This document shows positions 29,404 through 38,188 of a stretch of 64,000 bases of DNA, piece by piece; within the stretch, counting starts at the first letter, position 1; each line of letters opens with the position of its first letter. This DNA comes from Apilactobacillus kunkeei. GTDB taxonomy: Bacteria; Bacillota; Bacilli; Lactobacillales; Lactobacillaceae. Location: the NCBI RefSeq assembly GCF_001308195.1, contig NZ_JXDF01000031.1:1-64000 (forward strand), written 5' to 3'. The position numbers were made by a program, and so were the translations under genes. The notes under the pieces were generated by a model. The model searched no databases. It saw nothing but the letters and a program-made list of their open reading frames with translations, and was not told the DNA's origin.

Positions 29404-30210
29404 ATGTTCAGACATACTCGTAAACTACAATACAACGCTAAGCCAGATCGTCCAGATCCAATTATGGCTCGTCGTCTACAAGAAGCCCTAGGTGGTCAAT
29501 GGGGTGAAACTACTGGTATGATGTCATACCTATCACAAGGTTGGTCATCAACTGGTGACGAAAAGTACAAAGACTTACTATTAGACACTGGTACTGAAGA
29601 AATTGGTCACGTTGAAATGATCTCAACTATGATTGGTTACCTATTAGAAGGTGCACCAACTACTATGACTACTGAAGAAATGAAGAATGACCCAGCTAAG
29701 GCTGCCCTACTTTCAGGTATGGACCCAGAACATGCATTAGTTCATGGTTTAAACGCTGGTCTAAATAACCCTAACGGTGCTGCATGGAACGCTGGTTACG
29801 TTACTTCATCAGGTAACCTAGTTGCTGACATGCGTTTCAACGTTGTTCGTGAATCACAAGCTCGTCTACAAGTTAGTCGTCTATACGACATGACTGATGA
29901 CGAAGGTGTTCGTGACATGTTGAAATTCCTATTAGCTCGTGAAACTCAACATCAACTACAATTCATGAAGGCTCAAGAAGAACTAGAAGAAAAATATGGT
30001 GTTATCGTTCCTGGTAACATGCACGATATTGAACACAGCGAATACGCTCACGTTCTAATGAACTTCTCTGATGGTGAAGGTTCACGCGAATTTGAAGGCC
30101 AAGTTGCTAAAGACGGTCAAAAGTTCACTTACCAAGAAAACCCAGAAGCTATGGGTGGTATCCCAGAAGTTAAACCAGCTGATCCTCGTTTACACAACGA
30201 CCAAGGTTAA
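29404..30210 (+). CDS. Manganese catalase (pseudocatalase)
   Basis: The 268-residue protein is a di-manganese, non-haem catalase that breaks down H2O2 without haem. The ligand pattern of the L. plantarum enzyme is visible: E35, E66 and H69 (GTEEIGHVEM), E150 (VVRESQARLQ) and H183 (ARETQHQLQF), the last two shifted by 2. Codon use is strongly biased, so expression is probably high. AAAGAGG precedes the ATG. It stands alone with its own promoter and terminator. It would help an aerobically growing, haem-lacking lactic acid bacterium survive peroxide. Confidence 0.95.
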   Translation: MFRHTRKLQYNAKPDRPDPIMARRLQEALGGQWGETTGMMSYLSQGWSSTGDEKYKDLLLDTGTEEIGHVEMISTMIGYLLEGAPTTMTTEEMKNDPAKAALLSGMDPEHALVHGLNAGLNNPNGAAWNAGYVTSSGNLVADMRFNVVRESQARLQVSRLYDMTDDEGVRDMLKFLLARETQHQLQFMKAQEELEEKYGVIVPGNMHDIEHSEYAHVLMNFSDGEGSREFEGQVAKDGQKFTYQENPEAMGGIPEVKPADPRLHNDQG

Positions 30211-30270
30211 TTTCTGCCCGCTACTCCTACAATTTTCGAAATACGACAATTAAAATTATTAATCCAAATG

Positions 30271-30300
30271 AAAAACTTCAACTTCGGTTGGAGTTTTTTT
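30271..30300 (+). terminator. Terminator after Mn-catalase
   Basis: The stem ACTTCAAC/GTTGGAGT has a TTCG tetraloop and is followed by T7. Confidence 0.88.
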
Positions 30301-30374
30301 TATATTTTCTTAACTTGTTATTTTTTCATAATAGAATTAGAATTAAATTAATAAAATTTATAGGAGTGTTTGTC

Positions 30375-30524
30375 GTGCAATTTATTTTTGCTTTACTTCA
30401 TGGAATCGCCGAAATGATTTCTAATTCAATTGCTTTTCACTTAACCCTATTACATATCGAACCTTCAAACATCTTTTTGAAGCTTCCCCACATTATTCAA
30501 TCAATTGTTAACTTTATTAGATAG
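30375..30524 (+). CDS. 49-residue hydrophobic peptide, unknown
   Basis: It starts at GTG 30375 with AGGAG 8 nt upstream. A likely promoter (TTGTTA, 17 nt, TAGAAT) lies just before it, and a strong terminator comes 4 nt after the stop. The peptide (QFIFALLHGIAEMISNSIAF...) is hydrophobic, histidine-containing and predicted helical, ending in SIVNFIR. I do not recognise it. Its size and free-standing unit would fit a small membrane-active peptide, a leaderless bacteriocin or a toxin-like peptide, but nothing proves that. Confidence 0.55.
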   Translation: MQFIFALLHGIAEMISNSIAFHLTLLHIEPSNIFLKLPHIIQSIVNFIR

Positions 30525-30527
30525 ATC

Positions 30528-30558
30528 AAAAAGACACTCCTGTTTAGGAGTGTCTTTT
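30528..30558. terminator. Shared terminator after the small peptide gene
   Basis: The stem AAAAGACACTCC/GGAGTGTCTTTT has a 6-nt loop and lies between convergent genes. Confidence 0.9.
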
Positions 30559-30560
30559 GT

Positions 30561-30911
30561 TTATTTGCTTAAATCATTATCATTAAAAATTTTGGTGATC
30601 TTAGTTCCGCTACTGTCGACTCTTCCGTCAACACCAATGGTTAAAGATTTGTTTCTATATGTAACAACGTAGTATAAAAGTTTTCCCGACCCTTGGTTAT
30701 CAGTAAATTCCGGATGTTCTTTACGATGTTTTTGAATGAACTTAATAACTTCTGGTTCTTTACAAACCTTCTTCAAACTTTTATCGTTTTGAACGATACC
30801 GTAATATTCATTTTTCACACTGAAATCAGATTGCTTGTAAATGTTAAAGGCAAGAACTGCCACTACCAAGATACCAATCGATGCCACAATTACGAGAACA
30901 ACTTTTTTCAT
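30561..30911 (-). CDS. Membrane-anchored or secreted protein, unknown
   Basis: The protein has 116 residues: an N-terminal helix (about 4-25, VVLVIVASIGILVVAVLAF) followed by a soluble domain of about 90 residues with one cysteine. The domain resembles small extracytoplasmic DUF proteins but I cannot name the family. GAGAGG lies upstream of the ATG. It is a single-gene unit. Confidence 0.7.
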   Translation of the reverse strand: MKKVVLVIVASIGILVVAVLAFNIYKQSDFSVKNEYYGIVQNDKSLKKVCKEPEVIKFIQKHRKEHPEFTDNQGSGKLLYYVVTYRNKSLTIGVDGRVDSSGTKITKIFNDNDLSK

Positions 30912-31071
30912 CTTACATAACCTCTCTCTAATCCAAAATTAATGTTAGCCTTAAGCATATCACTTTAGAACATCAACGTAAATAACACAAGCATGGAGTG
31001 TCTTCTGTTTAATATCTAATTTATTATGGTAATATTAGTCACAATAAAAACATAAATTAGGAGGAATGCCC

Positions 31072-32265
31072 ATGCCATCAAATAGTGAAGCTGAACAGTT
31101 AAAGAAAATCATGAATGATACTTTAGACATATCAAAATACATATTAGCCAGCAAAGACGATGACGAAATCCTTACCCATATTGCAAATTTAATAAATTGT
31201 GACGCATATATTATGGATGTTTTCGGTCGCCTTCGTTCGTATAGTGACAACGCAAAGATGGATGCATTCCTCTTCGAATCTGTAATTCATGATTTAAAAC
31301 TCATCGAACTAACCGAACCGGTAACCTTTTTAGACAAATACAGTATCTATCCACTAAAGACGATGGATAAGTTTACCCGCAGATTTGTGGTATTTTCCAT
31401 GAAAATGCCTAAAGATTTAAGTACTCAATTATTGATTGAAAACATGGTCAACCTACTAAGTCTAGAAAACATGCAGGTCAGCATTAATTTAAATCAAGTG
31501 AGACAACGTCGCAACGAATTATTCAACAGTATTCTGACACAAAATTTACCTGAAAATGCTTTCGAAGATACTTTGAAACTAAACGGCCTAGACTCCAATT
31601 CAATGTATAAGGCGTTTGAAATCGACGAAATCAATTCTGTTGATACCGGACACCATCAGGAAGATATGCACCGAGTTAATGACTATATCTACTGGTACTT
31701 CGAAAAACTACAAATCCCAATCATATTGATTTCATGGCATTTCAAACCATTCATTTTGGTCAAAACTAAGAAAAATTTGTTGCCGCTATTAAACGAACTA
31801 AGTAAGTTCATCCACGAAAACTTTGTGGAATCAAAGGCGCAAATCGGATACACCGACGATGCCAAGCCACTGATTCAATTCAAGAAGTTACTCCGCGAAG
31901 CTGATGAAGCATTAGACGTCGCTAAACGTGAAAACATATTGAAACCAAATAAATTCATCCCTCAACAGGTTGAAGATATCTTGAGCCTAGTACCAAAGAA
32001 AGAAGCCGACATGTTTGTCGATGCCATCCTCGGTCCTGTTTTAAACTTAAAGGAAGACGAAAAAGATGAACTAATCGAATTGCTTTCCTATTATTATGCA
32101 GACAATCAATCGATTTCAATGGCTGCCAACGATCTATTCATTCACAGAAACACCGCCGTTTACCGATTAAAGAAGCTAGAAAAACTACTTAACATGAGCC
32201 TAAACGATGTTTCAGATAGTGAACAACTCAGAATGGCTACCAAATTATACTTAATTCACCATTAA
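31072..32265 (+). CDS. PucR/CdaR-type transcriptional regulator
   Basis: The protein has 397 residues from the ATG at 31072, 7 nt after AGGAGG; another ATG at 31066 is too close to it. The N-terminal half (about 10-130) looks like a GAF/PAS-like sensor region. The C-terminus is a PucR-type helix-turn-helix: DNQSISMAANDLFIHRNTAVYRLKKLEKLL. Such proteins often activate amino-acid, purine or sugar-acid utilisation genes. The nearest candidates are the two downstream permeases, which share an operator-like repeat; that link is inference only. Confidence 0.8.
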   Translation: MPSNSEAEQLKKIMNDTLDISKYILASKDDDEILTHIANLINCDAYIMDVFGRLRSYSDNAKMDAFLFESVIHDLKLIELTEPVTFLDKYSIYPLKTMDKFTRRFVVFSMKMPKDLSTQLLIENMVNLLSLENMQVSINLNQVRQRRNELFNSILTQNLPENAFEDTLKLNGLDSNSMYKAFEIDEINSVDTGHHQEDMHRVNDYIYWYFEKLQIPIILISWHFKPFILVKTKKNLLPLLNELSKFIHENFVESKAQIGYTDDAKPLIQFKKLLREADEALDVAKRENILKPNKFIPQQVEDILSLVPKKEADMFVDAILGPVLNLKEDEKDELIELLSYYYADNQSISMAANDLFIHRNTAVYRLKKLEKLLNMSLNDVSDSEQLRMATKLYLIHH

Positions 32266-32282
32266 TAAAGGAGCTAATTTAT

Positions 32283-32864
32283 TTGATTGATAGCAATATA
32301 AAGAAACATATTGATAATAATGATCTTTTGGAAATATACTCAAAATCTAGAGATAACTTCGAGTTTGAAGATTTTATTCTGGGAATTATTGTGTCAGAAA
32401 AAGATAATTATCTATTGGTTGAAACTATAGATGATTCCGGACTTTTAGATTCATATACATTATTACTAAAAAGCGATATTTCTAAAATATCTTCAGACAC
32501 CAACTATACAAACGTATTTACCCATTACGTCAATAGTAATAAAAAGAATAATATATACGATCCTTTTAAGCTGAAAAAGGAAATGAGTAGTATGTGTAAT
32601 AAAAAACTGGATGATATTATCCAAGCTTTCTTGAGTAACAGAAAAGTTATATCACTTTGTACAAGTGTTGATGAAAACTTCCATAAAGGAAACATAATCG
32701 CATATGACAACAATCACATCGTTTTAGATGAAGAAAGGTATCAACAAACTTTTGAAAGTGAAATAACAGAGAAAAATAATTTAATAAAATTAGATACTAT
32801 AACTGCTTTTGACTTAGTCAGTAAGGAAAATAAACTATACGAAGAATATTTAAATAACCACTAA
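32283..32864 (+). CDS. Uncharacterised protein with two Lsm/SH3-like repeats
   Basis: The protein has 193 residues from a TTG at 32283 (AAAGGAG 9 nt upstream), 17 nt after the PucR-like gene and probably co-transcribed. It contains two similar beta-rich segments: FILGIIVSEKDNYLLVETIDD...ISKIS (about 32-70) and FHKGNIIAYDNNHIVLDEE...DTITAFDL (about 133-180). Each has the rhythm of a small Sm-like barrel. There is no signal peptide, so it is probably cytoplasmic. It is AT-richer than its neighbours. Function unknown. Confidence 0.75.
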   Translation: MIDSNIKKHIDNNDLLEIYSKSRDNFEFEDFILGIIVSEKDNYLLVETIDDSGLLDSYTLLLKSDISKISSDTNYTNVFTHYVNSNKKNNIYDPFKLKKEMSSMCNKKLDDIIQAFLSNRKVISLCTSVDENFHKGNIIAYDNNHIVLDEERYQQTFESEITEKNNLIKLDTITAFDLVSKENKLYEEYLNNH

Positions 32865-32897
32865 AAAAGAGCTAACCAAAATGGTTAACTCTTTTTT
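32863..32897. terminator. Shared terminator before the permease pair
   Basis: The stem GAG-C-TAACC/GGTTA-A-CTC is flanked by A6 and T6 and lies between convergent genes. Confidence 0.85.
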
Positions 32898-32899
32898 AT

Positions 32900-34285
32900 T
32901 TAGGCGTATGCTTTTGAGCTTCTTTCCTTTAGATATAGAGCTCCGCAGAAAACGATTGACCAGATAATTGCACCAATTGCTCCAACGACGTCACCTGGGA
33001 TAAAGAATAGACTCGCGAAGATGACGAAGAAGAATAGGATTGTTAAAGGACTGGTAATTGCGTATCCAGGCATCTTGAAACCATCGCTTAAAAAGTCGTT
33101 TGATGCGCGGTACTTTCTGTGAGCAACCATTGTTAGTAGGTAAACAATGATGTACATGTCACTTGATGATCCAGCCACGATTGTAAATACAGAACTCACG
33201 CTGTTACTTACACTCATGATTGGAGTAATGAAGATTAGAGCAGCCGAGATTAGAATTGCAGCACTTGGGATTCCGTTTTTAGAAACCTTACCGAAGTGTC
33301 TGTTCATGAACCCTTCCTTACGTCCTTCAGTAGCTAGTTGGTAAAAATGACGTCCAGCAGAAAAAATAATACTGTTTAGCGAAGATGAAGCTGATGTTAA
33401 TACAACGAAGTTAATAATAGCAGCGGCTGCAGGTAGTCCAGCAAGTGAAAATACTTGAACGAAGGGACTCTTATCTGGAGTAATTGAGGTCCATGGAATA
33501 ACGGCCATGATAACGGCTAGCGCTCCAATGTAGAAGATCATAATTCTCCATAGAGTTTCGTTAACAGCCTTCTTCACAACTTTGTGTGGGTTCTTTGATT
33601 CACCTAGGGTGATACTTACGAATTCAATCCCTTGGAATGCGAAGAATACCATTGGGAAAGCAGAAATGAAGTTAAATGATCCATGTGGGAATAAAGTAAA
33701 ATGATTAGTAATATTGCTAATTGATGCATGTCCCAAAGGTGTTGATGTGTGTGAAAATACCATGATAATTCCAGTTACAATCAATGCGACAATTGCCACA
33801 ATTTTGATCATTGCAAACCAGAATTCAGCTTCACCAAATAGTTTTGCAGCAATTAAGTTAATTGCTGTTAGGACAACCAAGAAGGCAACTTCGACAATCC
33901 ACGATGGAACATTTGGGAACCAGAAGGCAAAGTATGTAGCAATGGCAGTTAGTTCAGCCATGCTGGCAAACAAAAGTCCTAACCAGTAACTCCAACCAGT
34001 GAAGTATCCAGCAGTTGTTCCAAGGTATTTAGAGATAAATGATACGAAAGTGTGTTGGGAAGGATCGGCGTAAAACATTTCTCCAATTGCTCTCATCATT
34101 AGAAAGAAGAAACATCCTAATACTAGGTACACTATCATTACTGACGGTCCCGTCTTTGAAATGGTACTGCCAGATCCAAGGAATAACCCGGTTCCGATGG
34201 TTCCACCAATCGCAATCATCTGAACGTGACGGTTGCTTAGTGAACGAAGTGTACCATCCGCATTTTTTGTGATTTTTTCTTGCAT
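32900..34285 (-). CDS. Amino-acid permease (APC family), copy 1
   Basis: The protein has 461 residues and 12 hydrophobic helices. The APC/AAT signature is clear: SLSNRHVQMIAIGGTIGTGLFLGSG near the N-terminus and EFVSITLGESKNP in the middle. It is close to its neighbour (copy 2) over the whole length and of identical length, so the two arose by tandem duplication. Family members import amino acids (GABA/lysine/aromatic-type) by H+ symport; the substrate is not readable. AAAAGGGGG precedes the ATG. Confidence 0.92.
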   Translation of the reverse strand: MQEKITKNADGTLRSLSNRHVQMIAIGGTIGTGLFLGSGSTISKTGPSVMIVYLVLGCFFFLMMRAIGEMFYADPSQHTFVSFISKYLGTTAGYFTGWSYWLGLLFASMAELTAIATYFAFWFPNVPSWIVEVAFLVVLTAINLIAAKLFGEAEFWFAMIKIVAIVALIVTGIIMVFSHTSTPLGHASISNITNHFTLFPHGSFNFISAFPMVFFAFQGIEFVSITLGESKNPHKVVKKAVNETLWRIMIFYIGALAVIMAVIPWTSITPDKSPFVQVFSLAGLPAAAAIINFVVLTSASSSLNSIIFSAGRHFYQLATEGRKEGFMNRHFGKVSKNGIPSAAILISAALIFITPIMSVSNSVSSVFTIVAGSSSDMYIIVYLLTMVAHRKYRASNDFLSDGFKMPGYAITSPLTILFFFVIFASLFFIPGDVVGAIGAIIWSIVFCGALYLKERSSKAYA

Positions 34286-34413
34286 AAAGATTCCCCCTTT
34301 TAAGCTTATTGATTTATTCGTTGATCAACTTAACTTTGATTGTTGAAAATATTATCATCATTTTTCTAGATGACAATAGCTCTAAAGGAGTTTTGGCAAA
34401 TGTCACAATGCGG

Positions 34414-34429
34414 TTGTAATATCATACAA
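34414..34429. promoter_or_regulatory. Inverted repeat TTGTA-N6-TACAA upstream of permease copy 1
   Basis: TTGTAATATCATACAA lies 144 nt before the start of permease copy 1. The same repeat occurs at practically the same distance before copy 2. A possible promoter (TTGTCA, 16 nt, TAATAT on the minus strand) lies between it and the gene. It is a candidate operator for a shared regulator. Confidence 0.55.
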
Positions 34430-34439
34430 AAGCGCTCAA

Positions 34440-35825
34440 TTATGCATTAGAACGGGAAATAAGGCGTTTTATACCGATACCTGCATAGAATGCAACTGTC
34501 CAAATTACTGCACTAATTGCTCCGACTTCATCCCCTGGAATGAAGAACAAACTAACGAAAATGAATACAAAAAATAAAATTGTTAGTGGGCTTGTAAATT
34601 GGTAAGCAGGCATCTTAAATCCATGATCCAAGAAGTCGGCTGACTTTCTGTATTTACGATGCGCAAACATGGTAAATAGATAAACGATAATACACATATC
34701 ACTGGTTGCACCGGCAACTAAAGTGAACATGAATGAAACACTATGAGTAACCGTTAGGATTGGGTTAATCAAGATTAAAGCTGCGGTCAAACCAATACTG
34801 GCGATTGGAATCCCGTTTTTAGAAACGTGAGTTAGGTTTTTATGAATGAATCCATCGGTATGAGTATCCTTAGCTAGTTGGTACAAATGACGACCTGCTG
34901 AGAAGATGATACTGTTCAATGAAGAAGCAGCTGATGTTAATACCACGAAGTTAATTACAGCCGCTGCTGCTGGCAATCCTGCAATTGAGAAAACTTGAAC
35001 GAATGGACTGTTAGTAGGAGATAGTTTTGTCCATGGAATTACCACCATGATTACTGATAATGCCCCAATGTAGAAAATCAAAATTCTCCATAGGGTTTCA
35101 TTAACAGCCTTCTTAACGACTGTCTTTGGATCTTTGGATTCACCAAGCGTGATGCTGACGAATTCGATTCCTTGGAAGGCGAAAAATACCATTGGGAATG
35201 CGGCAAAGAAATTAAAGAACCCATGAGGAAACATTGTAAAATGATCAAAAATATTCCCAAATGAAGCGTGTCCTACCGGTGTCGAGGCGTGGAAGAACGC
35301 CATGAAAATACCGGTAACAATCAATGCAACAATGGCAATCACCTTAATCATCGCAAACCAGAATTCTGCTTCACCAAAGACCTTAACGGCAATGATATTC
35401 AATGTCGCTAAGACGGCTAAAAAGACGACTTCGATTAGCCATGCCGGAATGTGTGGAAACCAAAAGTTCACATATGTAGCGATTGCTGATAATTCGGCCA
35501 TGCTGGCAAATAGCAAACCAATCCAGTAACTCCATCCGGTGAAGTACCCAGCAGTATGACCTAAATACTTAGTAATAAATGCAACGAAAGTATGCTGACT
35601 TGGATCAGAGTAAAACATTTCTCCGATTCCTCTCATCATCAAAAAGAATAAACAGCCAGTTACTAAATAGACCAATAATACTGATGGTCCAGTCTTTGAA
35701 ATAGTACTACCTGAACCTAAAAACAACCCTGTCCCGATGGTCCCGCCAATCGCAATCATTTGGACATGGCGATTACTTAGCGAACGAATTGTTCCATCAG
35801 CGTTTTTCTTGTTTTTATCATGCAT
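34440..35825 (-). CDS. Amino-acid permease (APC family), copy 2
   Basis: The protein has 461 residues from the ATG at 35825, with GGAGG 7 nt upstream; an in-frame extension to 35858 would carry that ribosome site inside it. It is a paralogue of the downstream permease: same length, same SLSNRHVQMIAIGGTIGTG opening and the same FVSITLGESKDP segment. Differences cluster in loops and around helices 8-12, which suggests altered substrate preference rather than simple dosage. No terminator separates the two copies, yet copy 1 has its own promoter-like signals. Confidence 0.92.
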   Translation of the reverse strand: MHDKNKKNADGTIRSLSNRHVQMIAIGGTIGTGLFLGSGSTISKTGPSVLLVYLVTGCLFFLMMRGIGEMFYSDPSQHTFVAFITKYLGHTAGYFTGWSYWIGLLFASMAELSAIATYVNFWFPHIPAWLIEVVFLAVLATLNIIAVKVFGEAEFWFAMIKVIAIVALIVTGIFMAFFHASTPVGHASFGNIFDHFTMFPHGFFNFFAAFPMVFFAFQGIEFVSITLGESKDPKTVVKKAVNETLWRILIFYIGALSVIMVVIPWTKLSPTNSPFVQVFSIAGLPAAAAVINFVVLTSAASSLNSIIFSAGRHLYQLAKDTHTDGFIHKNLTHVSKNGIPIASIGLTAALILINPILTVTHSVSFMFTLVAGATSDMCIIVYLFTMFAHRKYRKSADFLDHGFKMPAYQFTSPLTILFFVFIFVSLFFIPGDEVGAISAVIWTVAFYAGIGIKRLISRSNA

Positions 35826-35954
35826 AGAAATGCCTCCATTCGGCTTTCCCATTTTCATAATTTATACTTATCCCACTTAATTGTTGATAATACTAGCATT
35901 TATCGCCCTTTTAATAAGCAAATCTGGATGAATTTGTAACATTATACATACGAC

Positions 35955-35970
35955 TTGTAGAATCATACAA
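35955..35970. promoter_or_regulatory. Inverted repeat TTGTA-N6-TACAA upstream of permease copy 2
   Basis: TTGTAGAATCATACAA lies 145 nt before the permease copy 2 start and matches the site before copy 1. Conservation of both motif and spacing makes chance unlikely. Confidence 0.55.
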
Positions 35971-35997
35971 AAAAGCCACACCATTTATTGGTGTGGC
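35969..35997 (-). terminator. Terminator after the small gene at 36019
   Basis: On the minus strand the stem GCCACACC/GGTGTGGC with a 7-nt loop is followed by T6. Confidence 0.85.
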
Positions 35998-36018
35998 TTC
36001 GTTTCATGTGAAACATTT

Positions 36019-36375
36019 TTATTTATTTTGTGGCAACTTGTTATCTGCTAACACATCGTTAGTGTATTGTTCCACTTGTAATGCAACCTCAGCAGCGTTT
36101 GGATCGTTTGGTTGTAAATGACTAGCAGTGTCTTGTGCAACCGCCCAGTAAGCCAAACTATCGGTAACTGGAACGATATCTCTAACAATTTCCATCTTTA
36201 ATTCTGGACGTTGTTTTTGGAGAGTTTCAAAAGTTCCGTAGTTGGTAATCATGTGAATTTCACCGCCAGACTTTGGTGAAACACTCTTGAAGATTACCAA
36301 GTGTGATTCCTTTTGAGTGTCAGTTAATTGTTGTTTGATTTGTTTCAATTGTTCTTTGTTTAATTGTAATGCCAT
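36019..36375 (-). CDS. Uncharacterised cytoplasmic protein in an oxidoreductase operon
   Basis: The protein has 118 residues from the ATG at 36375, with GAGGTG upstream; a GTG at 36384 lies within that site. It is soluble and mixed alpha/beta, containing VIFKSVSPKSGGEIHMITNYGTF, with an amphipathic N-terminal helix. I do not recognise it. It lies 14 nt after the NAD(P)-binding protein gene and shares its transcript. Confidence 0.7.
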   Translation of the reverse strand: MALQLNKEQLKQIKQQLTDTQKESHLVIFKSVSPKSGGEIHMITNYGTFETLQKQRPELKMEIVRDIVPVTDSLAYWAVAQDTASHLQPNDPNAAEVALQVEQYTNDVLADNKLPQNK

Positions 36376-36389
36376 TTTAAGCACCTCAC

Positions 36390-36944
36390 TTATCTTTCGA
36401 TTAATCCAATGGATTGATTGATAAATTGTTGATATTCTACTACTTTCACGGCAGTGTTTGCAACATTATCCGCAGAAACACGACCGTATTGCATTGAGAT
36501 TCCTTCATCAATTACGTCCAATTCACCTGTTTGTTCATCAACGATTTCGACCGGTCTTAGGATGGTGTATGGAATTTCATATTCGTCAACCAACTTAACG
36601 GCGTATCTTTGTTGATTCAAATATTCCTTATTATTATCCACATCCGGATAAGTCACTTCTTCGGTTAATTCATTATCGATACCGGCCGTTGATAACATAA
36701 TAAACTGGTCAAGTGGTGGGTTAACGCGGTCCAATGCTTGGATGACCGCTCCGATTTGTAGATCGACATCAAGTGGCCCCAAGAATGTGTAGATAACGTT
36801 TACGCCTGTCAAATTGTCGGCATATGCACTAACATCCTCGAAATCGATGCCATCTAGTAAGTTTACTTCATATTGATTTGATAATTTATCGTAGACCTTT
36901 TTGCCCAATTGATGAAAATTACCAATAATCAAAACCTTTTTCAT
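36390..36944 (-). CDS. NAD(P)-binding NmrA/SDR-like oxidoreductase
   Basis: The protein has 184 residues from the ATG at 36944, with GGAGGG 6 nt upstream. The N-terminus KKVLIIGNFHQLGKKVYDKL is a degenerate Rossmann glycine loop (GxxxxLG). MLSTAGID and YTILRPVEI follow, as in NmrA-type atypical SDRs. It is short for a catalytic SDR and the Tyr-x3-Lys pair is not obvious, so it may be a nucleotide sensor rather than an enzyme. It is divergent from the aldo/keto reductase. Confidence 0.75.
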   Translation of the reverse strand: MKKVLIIGNFHQLGKKVYDKLSNQYEVNLLDGIDFEDVSAYADNLTGVNVIYTFLGPLDVDLQIGAVIQALDRVNPPLDQFIMLSTAGIDNELTEEVTYPDVDNNKEYLNQQRYAVKLVDEYEIPYTILRPVEIVDEQTGELDVIDEGISMQYGRVSADNVANTAVKVVEYQQFINQSIGLIER

Positions 36945-37079
36945 GGTTAACCCTCCTTCATTCATTAAATTTATTTTATCAAAAATTAATGCTTAAGTTA
37001 ACGCCAAATGGTTTAAAAATCGGCGTTTAGGGTTCATAATTGTATTGAACGTATAAAAAATTTGAGGAGGCCTTTTTAC

Positions 37080-38012
37080 ATGGTAAAAATTGGTAAATCA
37101 AACGTAGAATCAACCCCACTTGGTTTAGGAACCAATGCGATTGGTGGTAACAACTTATTCCCAAACTTAAAAGATGAAACTGGTATTCAAATCGTAAAGA
37201 CCGGTCTAGATTCCGGAATCACCCTATTAGATACTGCATTTGCATACGGTATGGGTCATTCAGAAGAACTAATTGGTCAAGCCATTAAGGGCTACGACAG
37301 AAGCAAGTTCGTTATTGCTACAAAGGCCGCTCAAGACACATCAGACGGCGATGTAAAAATTAACAATAACCCACAATTCTTAAAGCAATCTGTAGACGAT
37401 GCATTGAAGCGTCTACAAACTGACTACATCGATATCTTCTACATTCACTTCCCAGACGACCAAACTCCAAAGGATGAAGCGGTTGCTGCATTAAACGAAA
37501 TGAAGCAAGAAGGTAAGATTAAGGCAATCGGTGTTTCAAACTTCTCACTAGATCAAATCAAGGAAGCTAACAAAGACGGCTTAGTTGATGTTGTTGAAGA
37601 TCAATACAGTCTATTACACCGTGATGCTGAAACTGAAATGTTCGATTACTTACGTGAAAACAACATTTCATTCGTACCATTCTTCCCATTAGCATCTGGT
37701 TTATTAACTGGTAAGTACTCAGAAGTTGTCGACTTCCCTGAAAATGATATCAGACACGGTAACCCTGACTTCACCGGTGAACGTTTCGAAAAGATCGTTG
37801 AAAAGGTTAACAACCTAAAGCCACTTGCTGACAATCATGGTATTACCACTGCTCAATTAGTATTAGCATGGTACATCAAGAACCCAGACGTTACTGTTGT
37901 TATCCCAGGTGCAAAGCGTCCAGAACAAGTACAAAGCAATGCCAAAGCATTGAACGTTTCACTAAGTGACGATGAATATGCACAAATTGATAATGACTTT
38001 AGAAACATCTAA
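37080..38012 (+). CDS. Aldo/keto reductase
   Basis: The protein has 310 residues from the ATG at 37080, with GAGGAGG upstream. It has a TIM-barrel AKR pattern: LLDTAFAYGMGHSEELIG carries catalytic Asp and Tyr, FVIATKAA the Lys, and YIDIFYIHFPD the His region. The NADPH-binding end is VVIPGAKRPEQVQSN. It reduces small aldehydes or ketones; the exact substrate is unknown. It is divergent from the NmrA-like gene with 135 bp between, suggesting shared redox-related control. Confidence 0.9.
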   Translation: MVKIGKSNVESTPLGLGTNAIGGNNLFPNLKDETGIQIVKTGLDSGITLLDTAFAYGMGHSEELIGQAIKGYDRSKFVIATKAAQDTSDGDVKINNNPQFLKQSVDDALKRLQTDYIDIFYIHFPDDQTPKDEAVAALNEMKQEGKIKAIGVSNFSLDQIKEANKDGLVDVVEDQYSLLHRDAETEMFDYLRENNISFVPFFPLASGLLTGKYSEVVDFPENDIRHGNPDFTGERFEKIVEKVNNLKPLADNHGITTAQLVLAWYIKNPDVTVVIPGAKRPEQVQSNAKALNVSLSDDEYAQIDNDFRNI

Positions 38013-38020
38013 TCGATTTT

Positions 38021-38062
38021 AACTCCAATGTTCGGATTTTACTCCAACATTGGAGTTTTTTT
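38021..38062 (+). terminator. Terminator after the aldo/keto reductase
   Basis: The stem AACTCCAATGTT/AACATTGGAGTT has a 13-nt loop and is followed by a T run. Confidence 0.85.
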
Positions 38063-38097
38063 ATCATAAAACGTCAATTTTTGTTTAAATTTATCTA

Positions 38098-38173
38098 AAA
38101 TAGTTCGCTTTTTAGTGGACTTATGTTCTAAATATGGTAATATATACGTATAATATTAATAAATACGAACATT
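38098..38173. promoter_or_regulatory. Possible PurR (PurBox) sites before the purine permease
   Basis: AAAAGCGAACTAT (minus strand, about 38099-38111) and AAATACGAACATT (38161-38173) each differ by one base from the core of the Gram-positive PurBox (CCGAAC flanked by A/T). TATAAT is at 38149. No purine riboswitch is recognisable in this leader. Tentative. Confidence 0.3.
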
Positions 38174-38188
38174 AAAGGAGAATGTTTC

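Noticed and set aside
38063-38188. Purine riboswitch before the purine permease
   Set aside because: The conserved core elements are absent; PurR-type boxes are a better, though weak, explanation.
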